Below are positions 12,183-23,752 of a stretch of DNA of 64,000 bases, piece by piece. Numbering within the stretch: the first letter of the stretch is position 1; each line of letters starts with the position of its first letter. The notes beneath the pieces were generated by a model, which ran no database searches, was not told where the DNA came from, and saw only the letters and a list, made by a program, of their open reading frames with translations. The position numbers and the translations under genes are program-made. The stretch lies in contig CP136061.1 of the NCBI GenBank assembly GCA_032622095.1, forward strand, positions 64,547,127 through 64,611,126, written 5' to 3'. This stretch comes from Siphonodentalium dalli. Its lineage: Eukaryota > Mollusca > Scaphopoda > Gadilida > Siphonodentaliidae.

Positions 12183-12953
12183 AATAAAAGGTCGCAGACC
12201 ACATGTCCCCCGACTCGAGTGGTAAACTTCATGATTGGATTTGTTTGTAGGATACTATTTGCAACAATGTTATACAGTATATAGATGTTGCAAACCACCG
12301 CAAAATTTCTTGGACAAAACAACCCGATGAACAAATGCATGCAAACACGAAAAAAATGATATTTTTGTATTAGCTATATAGATGTTGCAAATCACCAACA
12401 TGTTAGGAACAATATCCCAGAGTTTCAAATCTCTACATTTAAAACTGTAGGAGGAGTTGATTACACCATGAAGGTACCCAATCTCATCCAAAAGGCAAAA
12501 ATTTTCAAAATTTTCTAAGTCGAAAACCCCCCAAAAATATGGAAAAAATGATATTTTTGATTAGCTATATAGATGTTGCAAATCACCAACATGTTAGGAA
12601 CAATATCCCAGAGTTTCAAATCTCTACATTTAAAACTGTAGGAGGAGTTGATTACACCATGAAGGTACCCAATCTCATCCAAAAGGCAAAAATGTTCCAA
12701 ATTTTCTAAGTCGAAAACCCCCCCAAAAATATGGAAAAAATTATATTTTTGATTAGCTTTATAGATGTTGCAAATCACCAACATGTTAGGAACAATATCC
12801 CAGAGTTTCAAATCTCTACGTTTAAAACTGTAGGAGGAGTTGATTACACCATGAAGGTACCCAATCTCGGATGCACGGACGCACGGACGGACACACGGAC
12901 GGACAGACGAGGGTCATTTCTATAGTCCTCCGACGGAAACGTCGGGGGACAAT
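12183..12953 (+). mobile_element. HINE2 element, short copy
   Basis: The 5' end is AATAAAAGGTCGCAGACC then GTCCCCCGACTCG. The core has three monomers of ~192 bp, each containing GATGTTGCAAATCACCAACA and GGAGGAGTTGATTACACC. A CGGACGCACGGACGGAC tract follows. In the 3' hairpin CCTCCGACG pairs with CGTCGGGGG at 12926-12948. The ends match the larger copy at 6711-8608. Confidence 0.75.
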
Positions 12954-13504
12954 TATTGAAATGTGTGTGGGTAAAATATTTAAGTTTAAATATATTTTAT
13001 ATATATTCAGCAAACATGGCACATATGTATACGGAAGGTACATGTAACAGCAAATAGAAGTGATTCACACATACATGTGATTTGATCTCATATGACAATA
13101 ATTTTCTAGACAACACTTATTAAATCATGTATGTTTCACATATTAAACATCATTTCTATTATTACATACATACATACAGATATACTCTATTTATATTCTA
13201 TATATGTATGTGTGTTTGTACTATCAACAGGTGGAAGCTTGCTAAAACGACAGTAGCAATGGTGATTAAGAACAACCACTGATAATCAATTTACCCATAC
13301 ACATTAAAAAAAATTGATTCTGCATATTGTTGTTATTTTATGTTATGAAAGTTAATATATTTTGTTTTTGTCTTGTATTGACACATTCAAAGATGGCTTA
13401 GTGAAGCCTGACAAGTTTCAGTATTAATAAAATTTCATTAAAATCAAATCAAGTAGTCATGTTTCAATGTCCGAACATTGGTTTTACAATTTTAGGATAA
13501 ACAA
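12954..13504. other. AT-rich stretch without recognised features
   Basis: Contains short CATA/TATG-rich runs at 13160-13210. No gene, hairpin or known repeat was identified. Confidence 0.3.
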
Positions 13505-13617
13505 ATAAAAACCTGCCTGCCAGGAAATTTTGGTCATAAAATATGGTAATAAAAACCTGCCTGCCGGTAAATTTTGGCCATAAAAAATAAATATAAAAAT
13601 CTGCCTGCCTGCCTGCT
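13505..13617 (+). repeat. Short tandem repeat, ~46 bp, about 2.5 copies
   Basis: The unit has AAAAACCTGCCTGCC followed by GGAAATTTTGGTCATAAA. The third copy collapses into a CCTG microsatellite. Confidence 0.6.
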
Positions 13618-13698
13618 TTGGGAAAAAAAGTGTCTGAGAAACAGAGAATCAACTTCCTGTGGCCTAAGCAATGAAATACATAAAACATGTTAACTCAC

Positions 13699-13845
13699 TT
13701 ATGAGTACACAGCTAGAGCCAGTCCTGTAGAACCCATCACTGCACTGACAGGTGTGGTAGCTAGAGTATGGCATACATGCAGTATGAGTTCCAGCACATT
13801 GGTCACCGGGTCCTTTATTTGTACAGGTGTTATAAAAGTTTTTCT
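13699..13845 (-). CDS. EB/EGF-like module exon
   Basis: A 147-bp exon, 49 codons. It contains CTNKGPGDQCAGTHTAC and CQCSDGFYRTGSSCV with the same six-cysteine spacing as its paralogue at 9109-9252. On the minus strand the acceptor is TTGTTTCAG|AG and the donor is CATAA|GTGAGT, phase 1. The intact donor here shows what the 9.1-kb copy has lost. Likely part of a secreted or membrane-anchored cysteine-rich repeat protein. Confidence 0.6.
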   Translation of the reverse strand, partial: RKTFITPVQIKDPVTNVLELILHVCHTLATTPVSAVMGSTGLALAVYS

Positions 13846-14002
13846 CTGAAACAAGAATAAAGACAGTATCATATCACTCAGTGTCAGAGAGTCTGATGTA
13901 GTTATCTAATGCTGAATGTTTTATTCTGTATCATAGTAGATCATATCCCATATACAAACAAATTTAAAATGTCAAAATGAATCTGTATGTTAATTAACTT
14001 AC

Positions 14003-14155
14003 GTTGTACACAGTTTGAGCCAAGCCTATAGTATCCTTTTCTGCACTGACATGTATAGTAATTCTGGTTATTCTCCGATTGAATGCAGGCAGTATCAGTT
14101 CCAGCACACTGGTCAGTGAGTCCATTATTGGTGCAGGATTCACCAAAGGTTTTCT
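14003..14155 (-). CDS. EB/EGF-like module exon
   Basis: A 153-bp exon, 51 codons, nearly identical to 9409-9561. It starts EKTFGESCTNNGLTDQCAG and ends GSNCVQ. On the minus strand the acceptor is TTTATTCAG|AG and the donor is CAAC|GTAAGT, phase 1. It lies between the 14.45-kb and 13.7-kb exons with introns of ~290 and ~157 bp, as expected for consecutive exons of one minus-strand gene. Confidence 0.6.
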
Positions 14156-14446
14156 CTGAATAAAGAATAGAGTTAGAATCATCAATAAAATCAGATATAC
14201 ATCTAATTAACACTAAATGGATTAACAGTTCCTATATATAAATTACAACATCTAACTCAGAAGATATAGAATCCTCAACCAGTATTATTCTACCGATTTC
14301 ATTAGCTGGTACTAACTTATCAGTTTCATGGATCCGAACAAGTCCATAATATGTCTTTAAAACCTATCTTCATTCTCAAAATAAGGCTTTCTGACTCAAC
14401 ATGCAATGGTAATTTAACCCATAAATCATCGTTCTACGATACTCAC

Positions 14447-14600
14447 TGCATAAACTATTTTCTTCTACATATTGATTGGAGCAGGCACATTCAAGAGATT
14501 CTCCAATCCATTTACATTCACTATTAGTAACAGAACATTCTGATTGACTGCTACAGTATTCTCCTAATAAGGCTCCCCTGACAGCTGTGTGAAGACCAAT
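14447..14600 (-). CDS. EB/EGF-like module exon, first of the visible series
   Basis: The exon begins after TTATGTTACAG (minus strand) and ends at TTATGCA|GTGAGT. Translation from ATT gives GALLGEYCSSQSECSVTNSEC and then CACSNQYVEENSLC. The cysteine spacing is C-x5-C-x6-C-x8-C-x1-C-x10-C, again EB-like but more diverged than the others. Length 154 bp implies entry in phase 0 and exit in phase 1, so an upstream exon, perhaps the signal peptide, should lie beyond 14600 on the minus strand. I could not identify it. Confidence 0.55.
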
Positions 14601-14949
14601 CTGTAACATAAGAGACATATTTAGAGGACATGTATAACTATTATAGTAATCAATAGTGCTAACAAATGAGTGATAATGTAATCTTAATTGTTCTATCATT
14701 TCCAATCCACCAGTTTCAATGAATTGAGTTTTCAAAAAAAACTATCCTGACAACATAAAAGTTATCTTTCCTATGGAAACAACTACAACGTCAAGGACTC
14801 AAGGGTGGCAAATGCCCCTGAAGCTAATTAAGTAGCTAAGTTTAGAGAGTGGGCAAAACTAAATATTTGAATGGATGGAAAAAAAATTATTTTCTAAATC
14901 CAAGAAGTGGGTATCCTTTCCCCCAAAACTGGGCTACCAACACCCCAAA
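14601..14949. other. Upstream flank of the EB-module gene
   Basis: No convincing first exon, signal peptide or promoter could be seen. The frame stays open for ~45 codons upstream of 14600 on the minus strand, with a methionine-leucine-rich stretch just before the acceptor. An unspliced start there is possible but unsupported. Confidence 0.25.
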
Positions 14950-15290
14950 GAAAACAAGTCACACAAGGGCCTTAACTCTGGTAGAAATGAATGGATGAAC
15001 CCCCAAGGACAACGAAATCCAATAATTAACACCCGATTTACAAACTGAAATGTTCGTACAGACACAAAATTTCCAAATTTCCATATCAATCAAGGGCCAT
15101 AACTCTGGTGGTAAAACTTAATGGACAAAACTCATGGTATGTGTATATCCTTTCTGCCAAACTGTGCTATCACCATGCCAAGGACAACAAAATCTGATAA
15201 TTAACACCCAGTTACAAGGTGGTATGTACATACGGACAGATTGAAGCCCTGACAGTCAAACGGACCGAGGAAAAATAAATTAAAGGATAT
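14950..15290 (+). mobile_element. Degraded HINE-type element
   Basis: Two ~145-bp monomers contain AAGGGCC(A/T)TAACTCTGGT and AGGACAACGAAATC. They are followed by CGGACAGATTG...CAAACGGACCG, a decayed microsatellite tract. The layout resembles HINE2, but neither end is clear. Confidence 0.4.
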
Positions 15291-15299
15291 AATTGTTCG

Positions 15300-16341
15300 A
15301 AGGCCTTTTAAATTGAAAACTTTGGTATGTATGTTATAGAAAATTGGTTATGTGCTCATAGGCCTTTATAATGAATTGTCCCCAGCATTTTTATTTTTGT
15401 GGTTTTCAAAATCAGCCACTTTAAAGTCATTAGCTTCACTCCCGGTGGGCATATATTTGATGTCAGACAGAACTGTGCCCGATATACCACAAGAAAGGTC
15501 ATAAAAAACTAGAAAGAAAACCCCAATGTGGCATATTATTAGTGCGGTACTCGCCCTGTATTAAATTGTTGAAAACTGCGATCAGAGTAAGAAATCTTCT
15601 CAGATACTAACACATTTTCGGAGCGAATCAGCGCGCGGAGTCTCATGGAATTATATTCGGAGGAAATCGGAACCACCCGAATAACGACGATCGGCTGGCA
15701 CGCACAACTGGGAGAACAGCCAAAACAAAGGCCGGCATGTCGATAACGAAAGTAGATTCAACAAAAAGAGAAAAAAAAAAAAATAATAATAGGGGGCCTA
15801 TCATAGTTTTTGCATTCAAGTTTTCTAAGTAAAATGTCGACAATTATTTGGCAACTAACAAAGTTTTCACACTCTGTATATATATTTATATATATATGGA
15901 ATTTTTGCAAATTTAGGAGAGAATGAGTACGTATTCACAGTGTGCAAAAGCTGATTGGCACACCTCTGAAATTATCAGGTTCACCAATAATAAACAAATC
16001 TGGGAATTCTGCCTTCTAATCTAACGTCAACATATTTGGCCGAATACAAGGTGAAGTTATCTGCATGCGAATTATTGACTTCTGTAAATGTAAATTATAA
16101 GCAATATTTCAATAATATTTGACATCACAATAGACCAATCGTGCTGAGCTAGATCGATTGGTCTTCCTGACACTGTTGTAAGAGATTTCTTGCATATTGA
16201 AATTTTGTTTGCTTGAAGATTTGTTCAAATTTATGATGAATATACCAGCAAAAAATTATACATTGTCTTTCATTAGTTTCAAAATTGTCTTTCATTAGTT
16301 TCAAAATGAATAAGAATAATTTTTTTACAAAAAAATGGTTG
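15300..16341. other. Unrecognised stretch
   Basis: A minus-strand ORF at 15643-15843 has a hydrophobic run but no supporting start context or homology. There is a duplicated CATTAGTTTCAAAAT near 16270-16305. No gene is supported. Confidence 0.25.
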
Positions 16342-17165
16342 TAACTTGAAAGAACAATTTAGAGTAGGCCTACTCCCTTTATCCAAGATTCATGCTGGCT
16401 GTGAAAGACCGATGGGATTATTTTAGCCCGATCGGTATATTTTAGCCTGATCGGGCTATTATTGATTGATCGGTGGTTCACCCAGACCTGTAGGATATGC
16501 GCACTATAGGATATAGATAAGGCGTTTTATGTATGGGAGGCCTATTTCACTTGAAAGAACAATTTATAGTAGGCCTACTCCCTTTATCCAAGATTCAGGC
16601 TGGCTGTGAAAGACCGATCGGTCTATTTTAGCCCGATCGGTCTATTTTAGCCCGATCAGGCTATTATTGATTGATCGGTGGTTCACCCAGACCTGTAGGG
16701 TATGCGCGCTATAGTATATAGATAAGGCGTTTCATGTATGGGAGGCCTATTTCACTTGAAAGAACAATTTATAGTAGGTCTACTCCCTTTATCCAAGATT
16801 CAGGCTGGCTGTGAAAGACCGATCGGTCTATTTTAGCCCGATCGGTCTATTTTAGCCCGATCGGGCTATTATTGATTGATCGGTGGTTCACCCAGACCTG
16901 TAGGGTATGCGCGCTATAGTATATAGATAAGGCGTTTCATGTATGGGAGGCCTATTTCACTTGAAAGAACAATTTAGAGTAGGCCTACTCCCTTTATCCA
17001 AGATTCAAGCTGGCTGTGAAAGAACGATCGGTCTATTTTAGCCTGATCGATCTACTTTAGCCCGATCGGGCTGTTATTGATTGATCGGTGGTTCACCCAG
17101 ACCTGTAGGATATACGCGCTATAGCATATAGATACGGCATTTCATGTATGGGATACCCATTTCAC
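16342..17165 (+). repeat. 205-bp tandem repeat, four copies
   Basis: Copies start at about 16342, 16548, 16753 and 16958 with ACTTGAAAGAACAATTTA. Each contains repeated CCGATCGG(T/G)CTATTTTAGC sub-units, TTGATTGATCGGTGGTTCAC and GGCGTTTCATGTATGGG. The middle copies are nearly identical; the outer ones are more diverged. Confidence 0.9.
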
Positions 17166-17184
17166 ATTTATTATTCATTTACGA

Positions 17185-18415
17185 TCAAGCGCAAATATTT
17201 CGCAAAATAACATCTATCATTTGCGCTTCAGTGTAAATCATTTGCGCAAATAAAAATTAATATGCATTGATATCACCCCCCTGAATTAATTTTAAATGGC
17301 ACAGACCCACCATATGAGGGAAGCACCCCCCCCCCCCAGTAACCCCAATATCTCTTTTATGACCATGGAAATGGTAGAGATATGTGCAGGATATATCTCT
17401 TTTATAAAATATACTAGATCTCTGGGATGGAGACACAAATTCTTGGGGATAGGGATGCTGATAATATGAAAATTGGGGTTTTCCCCAATTTCAAGTCAAT
17501 AAGTACACCATATGAGGGAAGCGAGTCCCCAGTAACCCCGAATTCCATATTTATGGCCATGGAAATGGTATATATCTGTGTAGGAGATGTCCCTTTAATA
17601 AAATATACTAGAGCTCTGGGAGTGAGGCACCAATTCTTGGGACACCAGGGACAGAGATGCTGATATATGCATATGGAAATATTTTTTCTTCAATGTTTCA
17701 GTATTATATGGGGCTACTACTATGGGTCCATGATAATATACTATGAGATGGACTCTATCATTCACAATCAGAGGGAAGTATAAAGGGAGTGTTAGGTATT
17801 TGCGCTTAAGCGCAAATATATTGATAGACATATACTTGCGCTTAAGCGCAAATGATTCATTTTCACATTTTATATTAACTAATTGCATTTAAGCGTAAAT
17901 CAGTTACGCTTAATGTAATCATTTACGCTTAAGCATAATTGACTTATGCGTTATCATAATACATTGGAATTATATTAAGAGCAAAATAATTTCATCGGCT
18001 GTCTTACCTTATATGTATATTTGTATAATCTGATGTATGTTAACTTACTGGCATTAGTAATGTGGTTGCATCCATTTCAGCTTGAGTATGTGGAGTTCAA
18101 TGGGGGTGTATATGAATTACGGTTAAGCGCAACTCATTTACGCTTAAGTGGATTTCATTTACACTTAAGCGTAATTGAAATGAATTATGCTTAAGCAAAT
18201 ACATGTACCTATCTCTAACTGCATGGTTTCCTCAGTCTGAACATCCATCTTAGTATGGGATCTGGGTGGAGTCCTCACCTATGTTTGAGTAATGTTTTAT
18301 GGCCTGAGTTAATTTGAGTTTAGAGCAAATCACATGGGAGTCTTTTTTACATTTATTATTTATTTGCATACAAATATTTGCGCTTAAGCATAAAGCAATT
18401 GCGCTTACTTAGTGC
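17185..18415. repeat. Field of short palindromes, TTTGCGCTTAAGCGCAAA type
   Basis: Perfect palindromes occur at 17798-17817 (20 bp, ATTTGCGCTTAAGCGCAAAT) and 17836-17851 (16 bp). Imperfect relatives lie near 17192-17260, 17882-17940, 18118-18200 and 18378-18412. The core CTTAAG is kept while the arms vary. No protein or RNA family is recognised. Confidence 0.75.
17306..17672 (+). repeat. ~198-bp direct duplication
   Basis: Both copies start CCATATGAGGGAAGC, at 17310 and 17508. Both carry CCATGGAAATGGTA and TAAAATATACTAGA. The first copy has a C15 run at 17324-17338 that the second lacks. The duplication sits inside the palindrome field. Confidence 0.75.
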
Positions 18416-19379
18416 AAATACACAACACTTCTTTACTTCCATCCAATTTTAACTGTCAATGATTGAGTCCATCTTATGGTATATTTATTTGGGCCTATAT
18501 AAACTCAAAAATTGAAGAAAACATAATTCCATATGGATATCTATATCACTATCGCTGTCCCAAACAAATACGGTCTGTACTAGAATAGTGAATAGCAATA
18601 TGGCACACATGTAGCATTGCACAGGTAATTAAACAGTTTGAAATACACATGTAAGACAACTCTTTCTGCACGAGACTGTACCTGCTGTAGTTCGATCATA
18701 AAATCGGTCAACGATCTGCAACGATTACAAATTTCTATAAATAGTAACATTTTCAACTGTTACCGTTGTTCATTGCTCGATCATGACCACTTTGATTATA
18801 ATTCTTTCATAACTCGGTCAATGTTCTTCCGTTGGTGATTTCAGGCAATAATTCCTTTTATATCCCTCCCATTCGAATTGACTATACCGCTTGTTTTTCG
18901 TTTTATTAAGCTGATGTTACGCTATTCCAGCAAACGGCCTCCCTCCACGGAAGCTATTTTCAGAGAACGAAAGCCGACTCAATCCCGACCAAGTCGGAAA
19001 TGTTCGGGTGTTTCCGCGACTGCACACGACAACTCGTTTGTGTATTTATTTCGCGTTTACAGTGGAATTATTCGTCCCGATTGAGGGAAAGTAAATAGTT
19101 AGTTACGTGGCCGTATAATTAGTACAAACTGATATCTGGTTAGGGCATTTCGTGTATGGGGGTTATTTTATTCAGTCTTTCCACAGAATAACGCAGGGAA
19201 CTCAATTGTGAGGTTCAATTTACGTTTCACATCACTTTAATTTTAAGTTGAGACCAAATGATTTCTGTGTTAGTTAAAATAACAAGGTCAGTGATATGGA
19301 CTGCTCTTCTGGAAAGGGCTGCTTGGCCACACATCCCCAAAAGGGTGGCTTTTTTAATGTTAGCCTTTTCTTAAACAAG
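18416..19379. other. Unrecognised stretch
   Basis: Two short plus-strand ORFs, 18638-18838 and 18878-19084, were examined. Neither shows a domain, and splice-site context is not convincing. Nothing else is supported. Confidence 0.25.
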
Positions 19380-20160
19380 AATATAAAATTTTATCATTGG
19401 ATCACTTCACCTCCAACTTGGACATTTGTTACCATACCTAGTTTTTTAATTTCATTGGCAACAACCAGATAATTAGATCCATCAGGATATCATTTGGATA
19501 CCACGACATAAATCAGCAAAAGTCAAGATGGGGCATAATATATCGGCCGAACTACAATTTAAATATAGATGGTATTTTCATGTGATTAATCCACATACTA
19601 AATTTTAAAGCATAATCAAATAAAACTAGAGGTCGGACTAGAGTCGGACGCACACCTAGATGGACAGACTGACATAATGATTTGAGTAGTTCCAAAATAA
19701 ATTTTTCGGGGTACAATAGGGAAACAAATTTCCCAAACAGCCTCTGTGCCAAGTATTTTATTAAATTGACCTGAAAATGTAGGACTACAAGCTCGAACAA
19801 AATTCTGCATGTTGCGAACATTTCTAATAGAAAAAGAAGGATAAATCCACAAAAAGTCAGACGGATCTCATAATCGCAGGAGCATAGGTTCCCATGGTAC
19901 TGAATATCTGTGCCAAGTTTTTTTTTTAAATTGACTGAAAAATGTAGGAATAAAAGCTCGGACAAAGTTGCATTTACGGAAAGACGGAAACCCCGACAGA
20001 CAGATGGACAGACAAGCTGATTCCTATATACCCCCCCATAACTAGGGGCATAACTCAATCGGAAATGGCAGGACTGGACCCCAAGTTCAAAATTGACCTT
20101 TACTTCCATTTGATTAATCCACACTCAAAATTTGATAGCAGTCAGACAACTTAGATCATA
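19380..20160 (+). mobile_element. Degraded HINE2-type copies
   Basis: A decayed 3' end, AGTTCCAAAATAAATTTTTC then GGGGTACAAT, lies at 19687-19717 after GGACGCACACCTAGATGGAC. A second stretch to 20160 contains GGGGCATAACTCAATCGG and ATTAATCCACA, as in HINE2 monomers, after a GACAGACAGATGGACAGAC tract. No intact 5' end is visible. Confidence 0.45.
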
Positions 20161-21359
20161 TCACCTTTCCTTACTAGGGCTACACCCGATATCAGAAATT
20201 GCATGCTGTTTAAAAATTTGACCAAATTCGCATGATAGAAAAAGTCCAAATTAAGCCTCGTGCTGGGATTTTGATTCTATTTACCACTAAAGTTCTGAAT
20301 CAAATCTGATTCTCCCAAAATTGAACGGATTTTAAGGCCTGTCTGTAGAGATCATATTCCACCAGCTCAAAACATGGGAAATTCTGACGTGGAATTTGAT
20401 AGACATTGAAAAAATAATGCAGATAACATATATCTAAAGTTAGTAGTTATTTTCCTTGCACCAGAGAACAGTGCTGGGCGGTTGTTTTGGGCTATAAAAT
20501 TAATGCCATAATTTAAAATCACACCACGTAACACCGCACCTGTTTACATATGCTATTTCCATAATATTTAGACATTTCACTGAATTTATCTTCTACTAGT
20601 ATGAACAGAAGACAACCCTCAGATCATGGTAATATCAGATTAATCTAATCATGAACGCGGAATTACTATTTATGAAATTGTCAACGGGACTATTTTATCA
20701 AAGTTAATATTCATGGCAAATGGTTATATTTGTGTTGCATTTCCATTTAAATTCATAATTTTCTGACTGAAATATATGGCTGGATTAACAGATGATTTAT
20801 TTATTTTTCAGTACATACCAGACAATAGCCCAAAAATATCTCAAATTCATGTTCAAACTTGTCTGCGCACATGCCACAGGTTTTCCTTCAACCTGTTGGC
20901 CTCATGGTCTTTCTCATCAAAGTCATACTTTTGATATGGAAAGTTAAGTTTGTACCACCCCTTGTAGTTATTCATTTATCGTTCCCTCATTTTTTGGATG
21001 ATATTTAAATAGTCAAAACAGTAAAACACAGACGCAGCTTTCCTTTGATCTGTTGCAGTTTGTGGCATTGGTGACCAGTGATTGGAAATCAAATACACAA
21101 CCAGACCTGTACAAAATAACTCTTTTTATATTGAATTGCGTTCCCCTTTTTTTTTTGGCACCAAAACGGAGTCCGTTTTATGAACTCCCCACCGGTGGGC
21201 AGTTAATAATTAAGATATATATTACCTGTATTATTTTTTCAATGTTATAAAGTTCCCCTTACACATTCAGAACTTCAAAAAATTCCCAGGTTTTGAACAG
21301 ATGGAACTTAATATATACAGGTGTTTAGGCAGAGTAGAGATTTATGACATGATCTACCA
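20161..21359. other. Unrecognised AT-rich stretch
   Basis: No ORF with recognisable content, no tandem repeat and no RNA gene could be supported. Confidence 0.25.
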
Positions 21360-21694
21360 GACAATGTAACTTAATTATCCAGTCGAAAAAGGGAACAGAC
21401 CCACATTCCAACTTGACCTGAATTTTCATATAATTGAAAGCTATTTTAAGAATATAACATGAGTTATCATCTGGAAAACAGAATAATTCTAAGTCAGAAA
21501 GGGGGATAAATCCATCAGAAATGGTTGTAGCCGACCCACTGAACATGAGAGTTTCTTTTATGTCGATCATGTACTAAATTTCCGAAAAGTTATCATACAG
21601 ACAACGAACATTTCGGACAGACAAATGAAATGACTTGACAGATACATGTACCACTCATTTCTGTAGCCCCCTGAATTTTTGTTCAGGGAACAAT
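21360..21694 (+). mobile_element. Degraded HINE2 3' half
   Basis: Contains AACTTGACCTGAATTTTCAT, GAGTTATCATCTGGAAA and a terminal hairpin in which GCCCCCTGAA pairs with TTCAGGGAAC, ending ACAAT. This follows the HINE2 3' layout with many substitutions. Confidence 0.5.
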
Positions 21695-22302
21695 TAAATT
21701 TAATATTATTAAATAGGTTCTGTACGCCAATTTCAATAAATTCCCGGTAATAACAATGATCTAATATCGATAATATATATAAAAATAAGTAATTCGAGTC
21801 AAAGATGGATCTGTAAACGTTCAGGTTAACAGGTTATCTTAAAATCAAAGTTAATAAATTGATATAAATTTAATATATGGCTCGAGCCATAAATTAAATT
21901 ATGAATTTCTGTGTACGAGAATTAATCAAATTAATTGACAGAAAGTGGATTGGGCAATGCGTGGCACACATAATCATGTAAGAAGTTATGTTGATACGAT
22001 GCATAAACTCAAGCCACTCACTGAGTAGTGACCAGTGACTATACAATAACTTAAATGTGGGACTAGTATGCATATAATATAACATTTATTTGATACATTT
22101 GCTTGAAAACTGTACAAAAATTACTCAATGACAATAGTTCTATTTTCGCATTTCAGGTTAATCTGCCATCCATAACATTACTTCATACTCAACAGACTTT
22201 CAAATAATGGAAATCTAGTTACCTTATTCTACGAAGCAGAGTACATAGAAACCAACACAAACATTTCAGTACAATATCCCTTTAAGCAGGGAAACAATAT
22301 TA
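21695..22302. other. Unrecognised AT-rich stretch
   Basis: No supported gene or repeat between the HINE2 relic and the hAT-like element. Confidence 0.25.
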
Positions 22303-23348
22303 CAGGCTTTCCGCTAATAGGGCAGGGGGTCCCTTTAAGGGTCCCATTCCCCCAGGCAATTTTTCCCCTTCTGTCATACCACAGAACATATTCCATTGTA
22401 TAAAGGTATAAAGATGTTTACTTCTCAATTTTGTTGGGACAGTACTAAGAAATTTAAATAGTTGACAACTTTATTTGATTTCTAGCGAGAATACACACTC
22501 GGATTGATCTAACACTAAATGTTGGATGTCAGTATGTCTGAAGGCCAGAGCTAACATTCAACGTGCAGGGTCTATGTGTTCCATTTAGAATATAGAGTAC
22601 AGTTTATTTAGTTTTTACTGACATGCTCTGGATTCTGAATGAGCACACCCGTCTCTGCACATTGCACGCTAGCTCCAACCTGCAGACACAGTTAGATGAA
22701 CTGAGGAAGTGATCAAACCCGGGCCGACATCGCTAGAACACATGATTTGGAGTCCGCTGGTTATGTTGCTGCAGTTAGGTTACGAAAAATGACCATGCAC
22801 TGATAATTTAATCATACCCACTGATTCTATCTTCATGTCGTAAAATATATACATCACTCCATTTTTTTCAAAGCATCTTATCTATGTTTATTATAATTTA
22901 GCTTTATATTTTAGAACTAAAACATTGCGCCTTTATTCTATTCATTCATTACTTCCAACCTGCTAATTGTCTATCTGCTGAGTGTTATATTCTGGCACGT
23001 TATGCATCCGAACTATCTGCCAAGTCTTGAATAGTGAGTCGTTTAACTTCAACGGGCACGTTTCCATATACTGGGCACAACGCAAAGCCTTCACCACCGG
23101 TGATCTATAACCTGGAAATTAATTTTTATCTAATAAATTTTCTAGGTTTTAAAGTTATTGCGGTTGATAGCATGGTAACTTGGGTAGAAAATGGATGCAA
23201 AACGATCAGCAAATCTACTCTCTGATTCTTCTATTGGCCGATACAACAAAAGTAGGTCCACTAGTGTTTCCATGACATTGAAAACATTGACTGCATTCTC
23301 CCCTCGGCGGATACAGGACCCGTTCCCCAAAACCTGGCGGAAAGCCTG
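22303..23348. mobile_element. hAT-like non-autonomous element 1
   Basis: The terminal inverted repeats are CAGGCTTTCCGC at the left and its complement GCGGAAAGCCTG at the right. Both ends are directly flanked by AATATTA (22296-22302 and 23349-23355), a 7-bp target duplication. Length is 1046 bp. The interior has no transposase. A CAGG start with a TTTCCG motif is shared with the element at 30847-32233. hAT elements usually make 8-bp duplications, so the superfamily is a guess. Confidence 0.7.
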
Positions 23349-23752
23349 AATATTATCTCATGTCAACTAGCTAATAGTTTATTGGGGGATGGAGCCAGTT
23401 ATTGTTAAATAAGTTGAGTTGTGAATACTGGATCAATAGTATGGAGATATATCCAGAACATACCAATGTAACGAGCCAGAGGACCCAAGACTTTGGTTGC
23501 TTCATTCTAGCTCTCCATATCATAGATTTATCTCTTGATCACTGGCATTAATCGGTGCTGCATGCAGTCAATGAATTTCCAGAAAAGATGTTTCTCTGTC
23601 TCTAGGTAATCTCTTATTTGTAGAATCTGAAATACAATGTCTAAAGCAACCAATAATGTGCAAGCTTAACTTTAAAAACATTCTGTTCTTTATTTTTTTG
23701 CTTTATGACTCTATGAGGATCAATATTATGGCAAGCCGTTTTCACATTTGGA

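Larger units (their letters stand above)
13670..14271 (-). repeat. Duplicated two-exon gene segment, copy B
   Basis: Same content and orientation as 9070-9682. Both exons in this copy have intact splice signals, so it is the better candidate for the functional copy. Confidence 0.75.

Noticed and set aside
15643-15843. Minus-strand ORF with a hydrophobic stretch resembling a signal peptide
   Set aside because: The hydrophobic run is partly encoded by a poly-A/poly-T tract and nothing downstream resembles a mature secreted protein.
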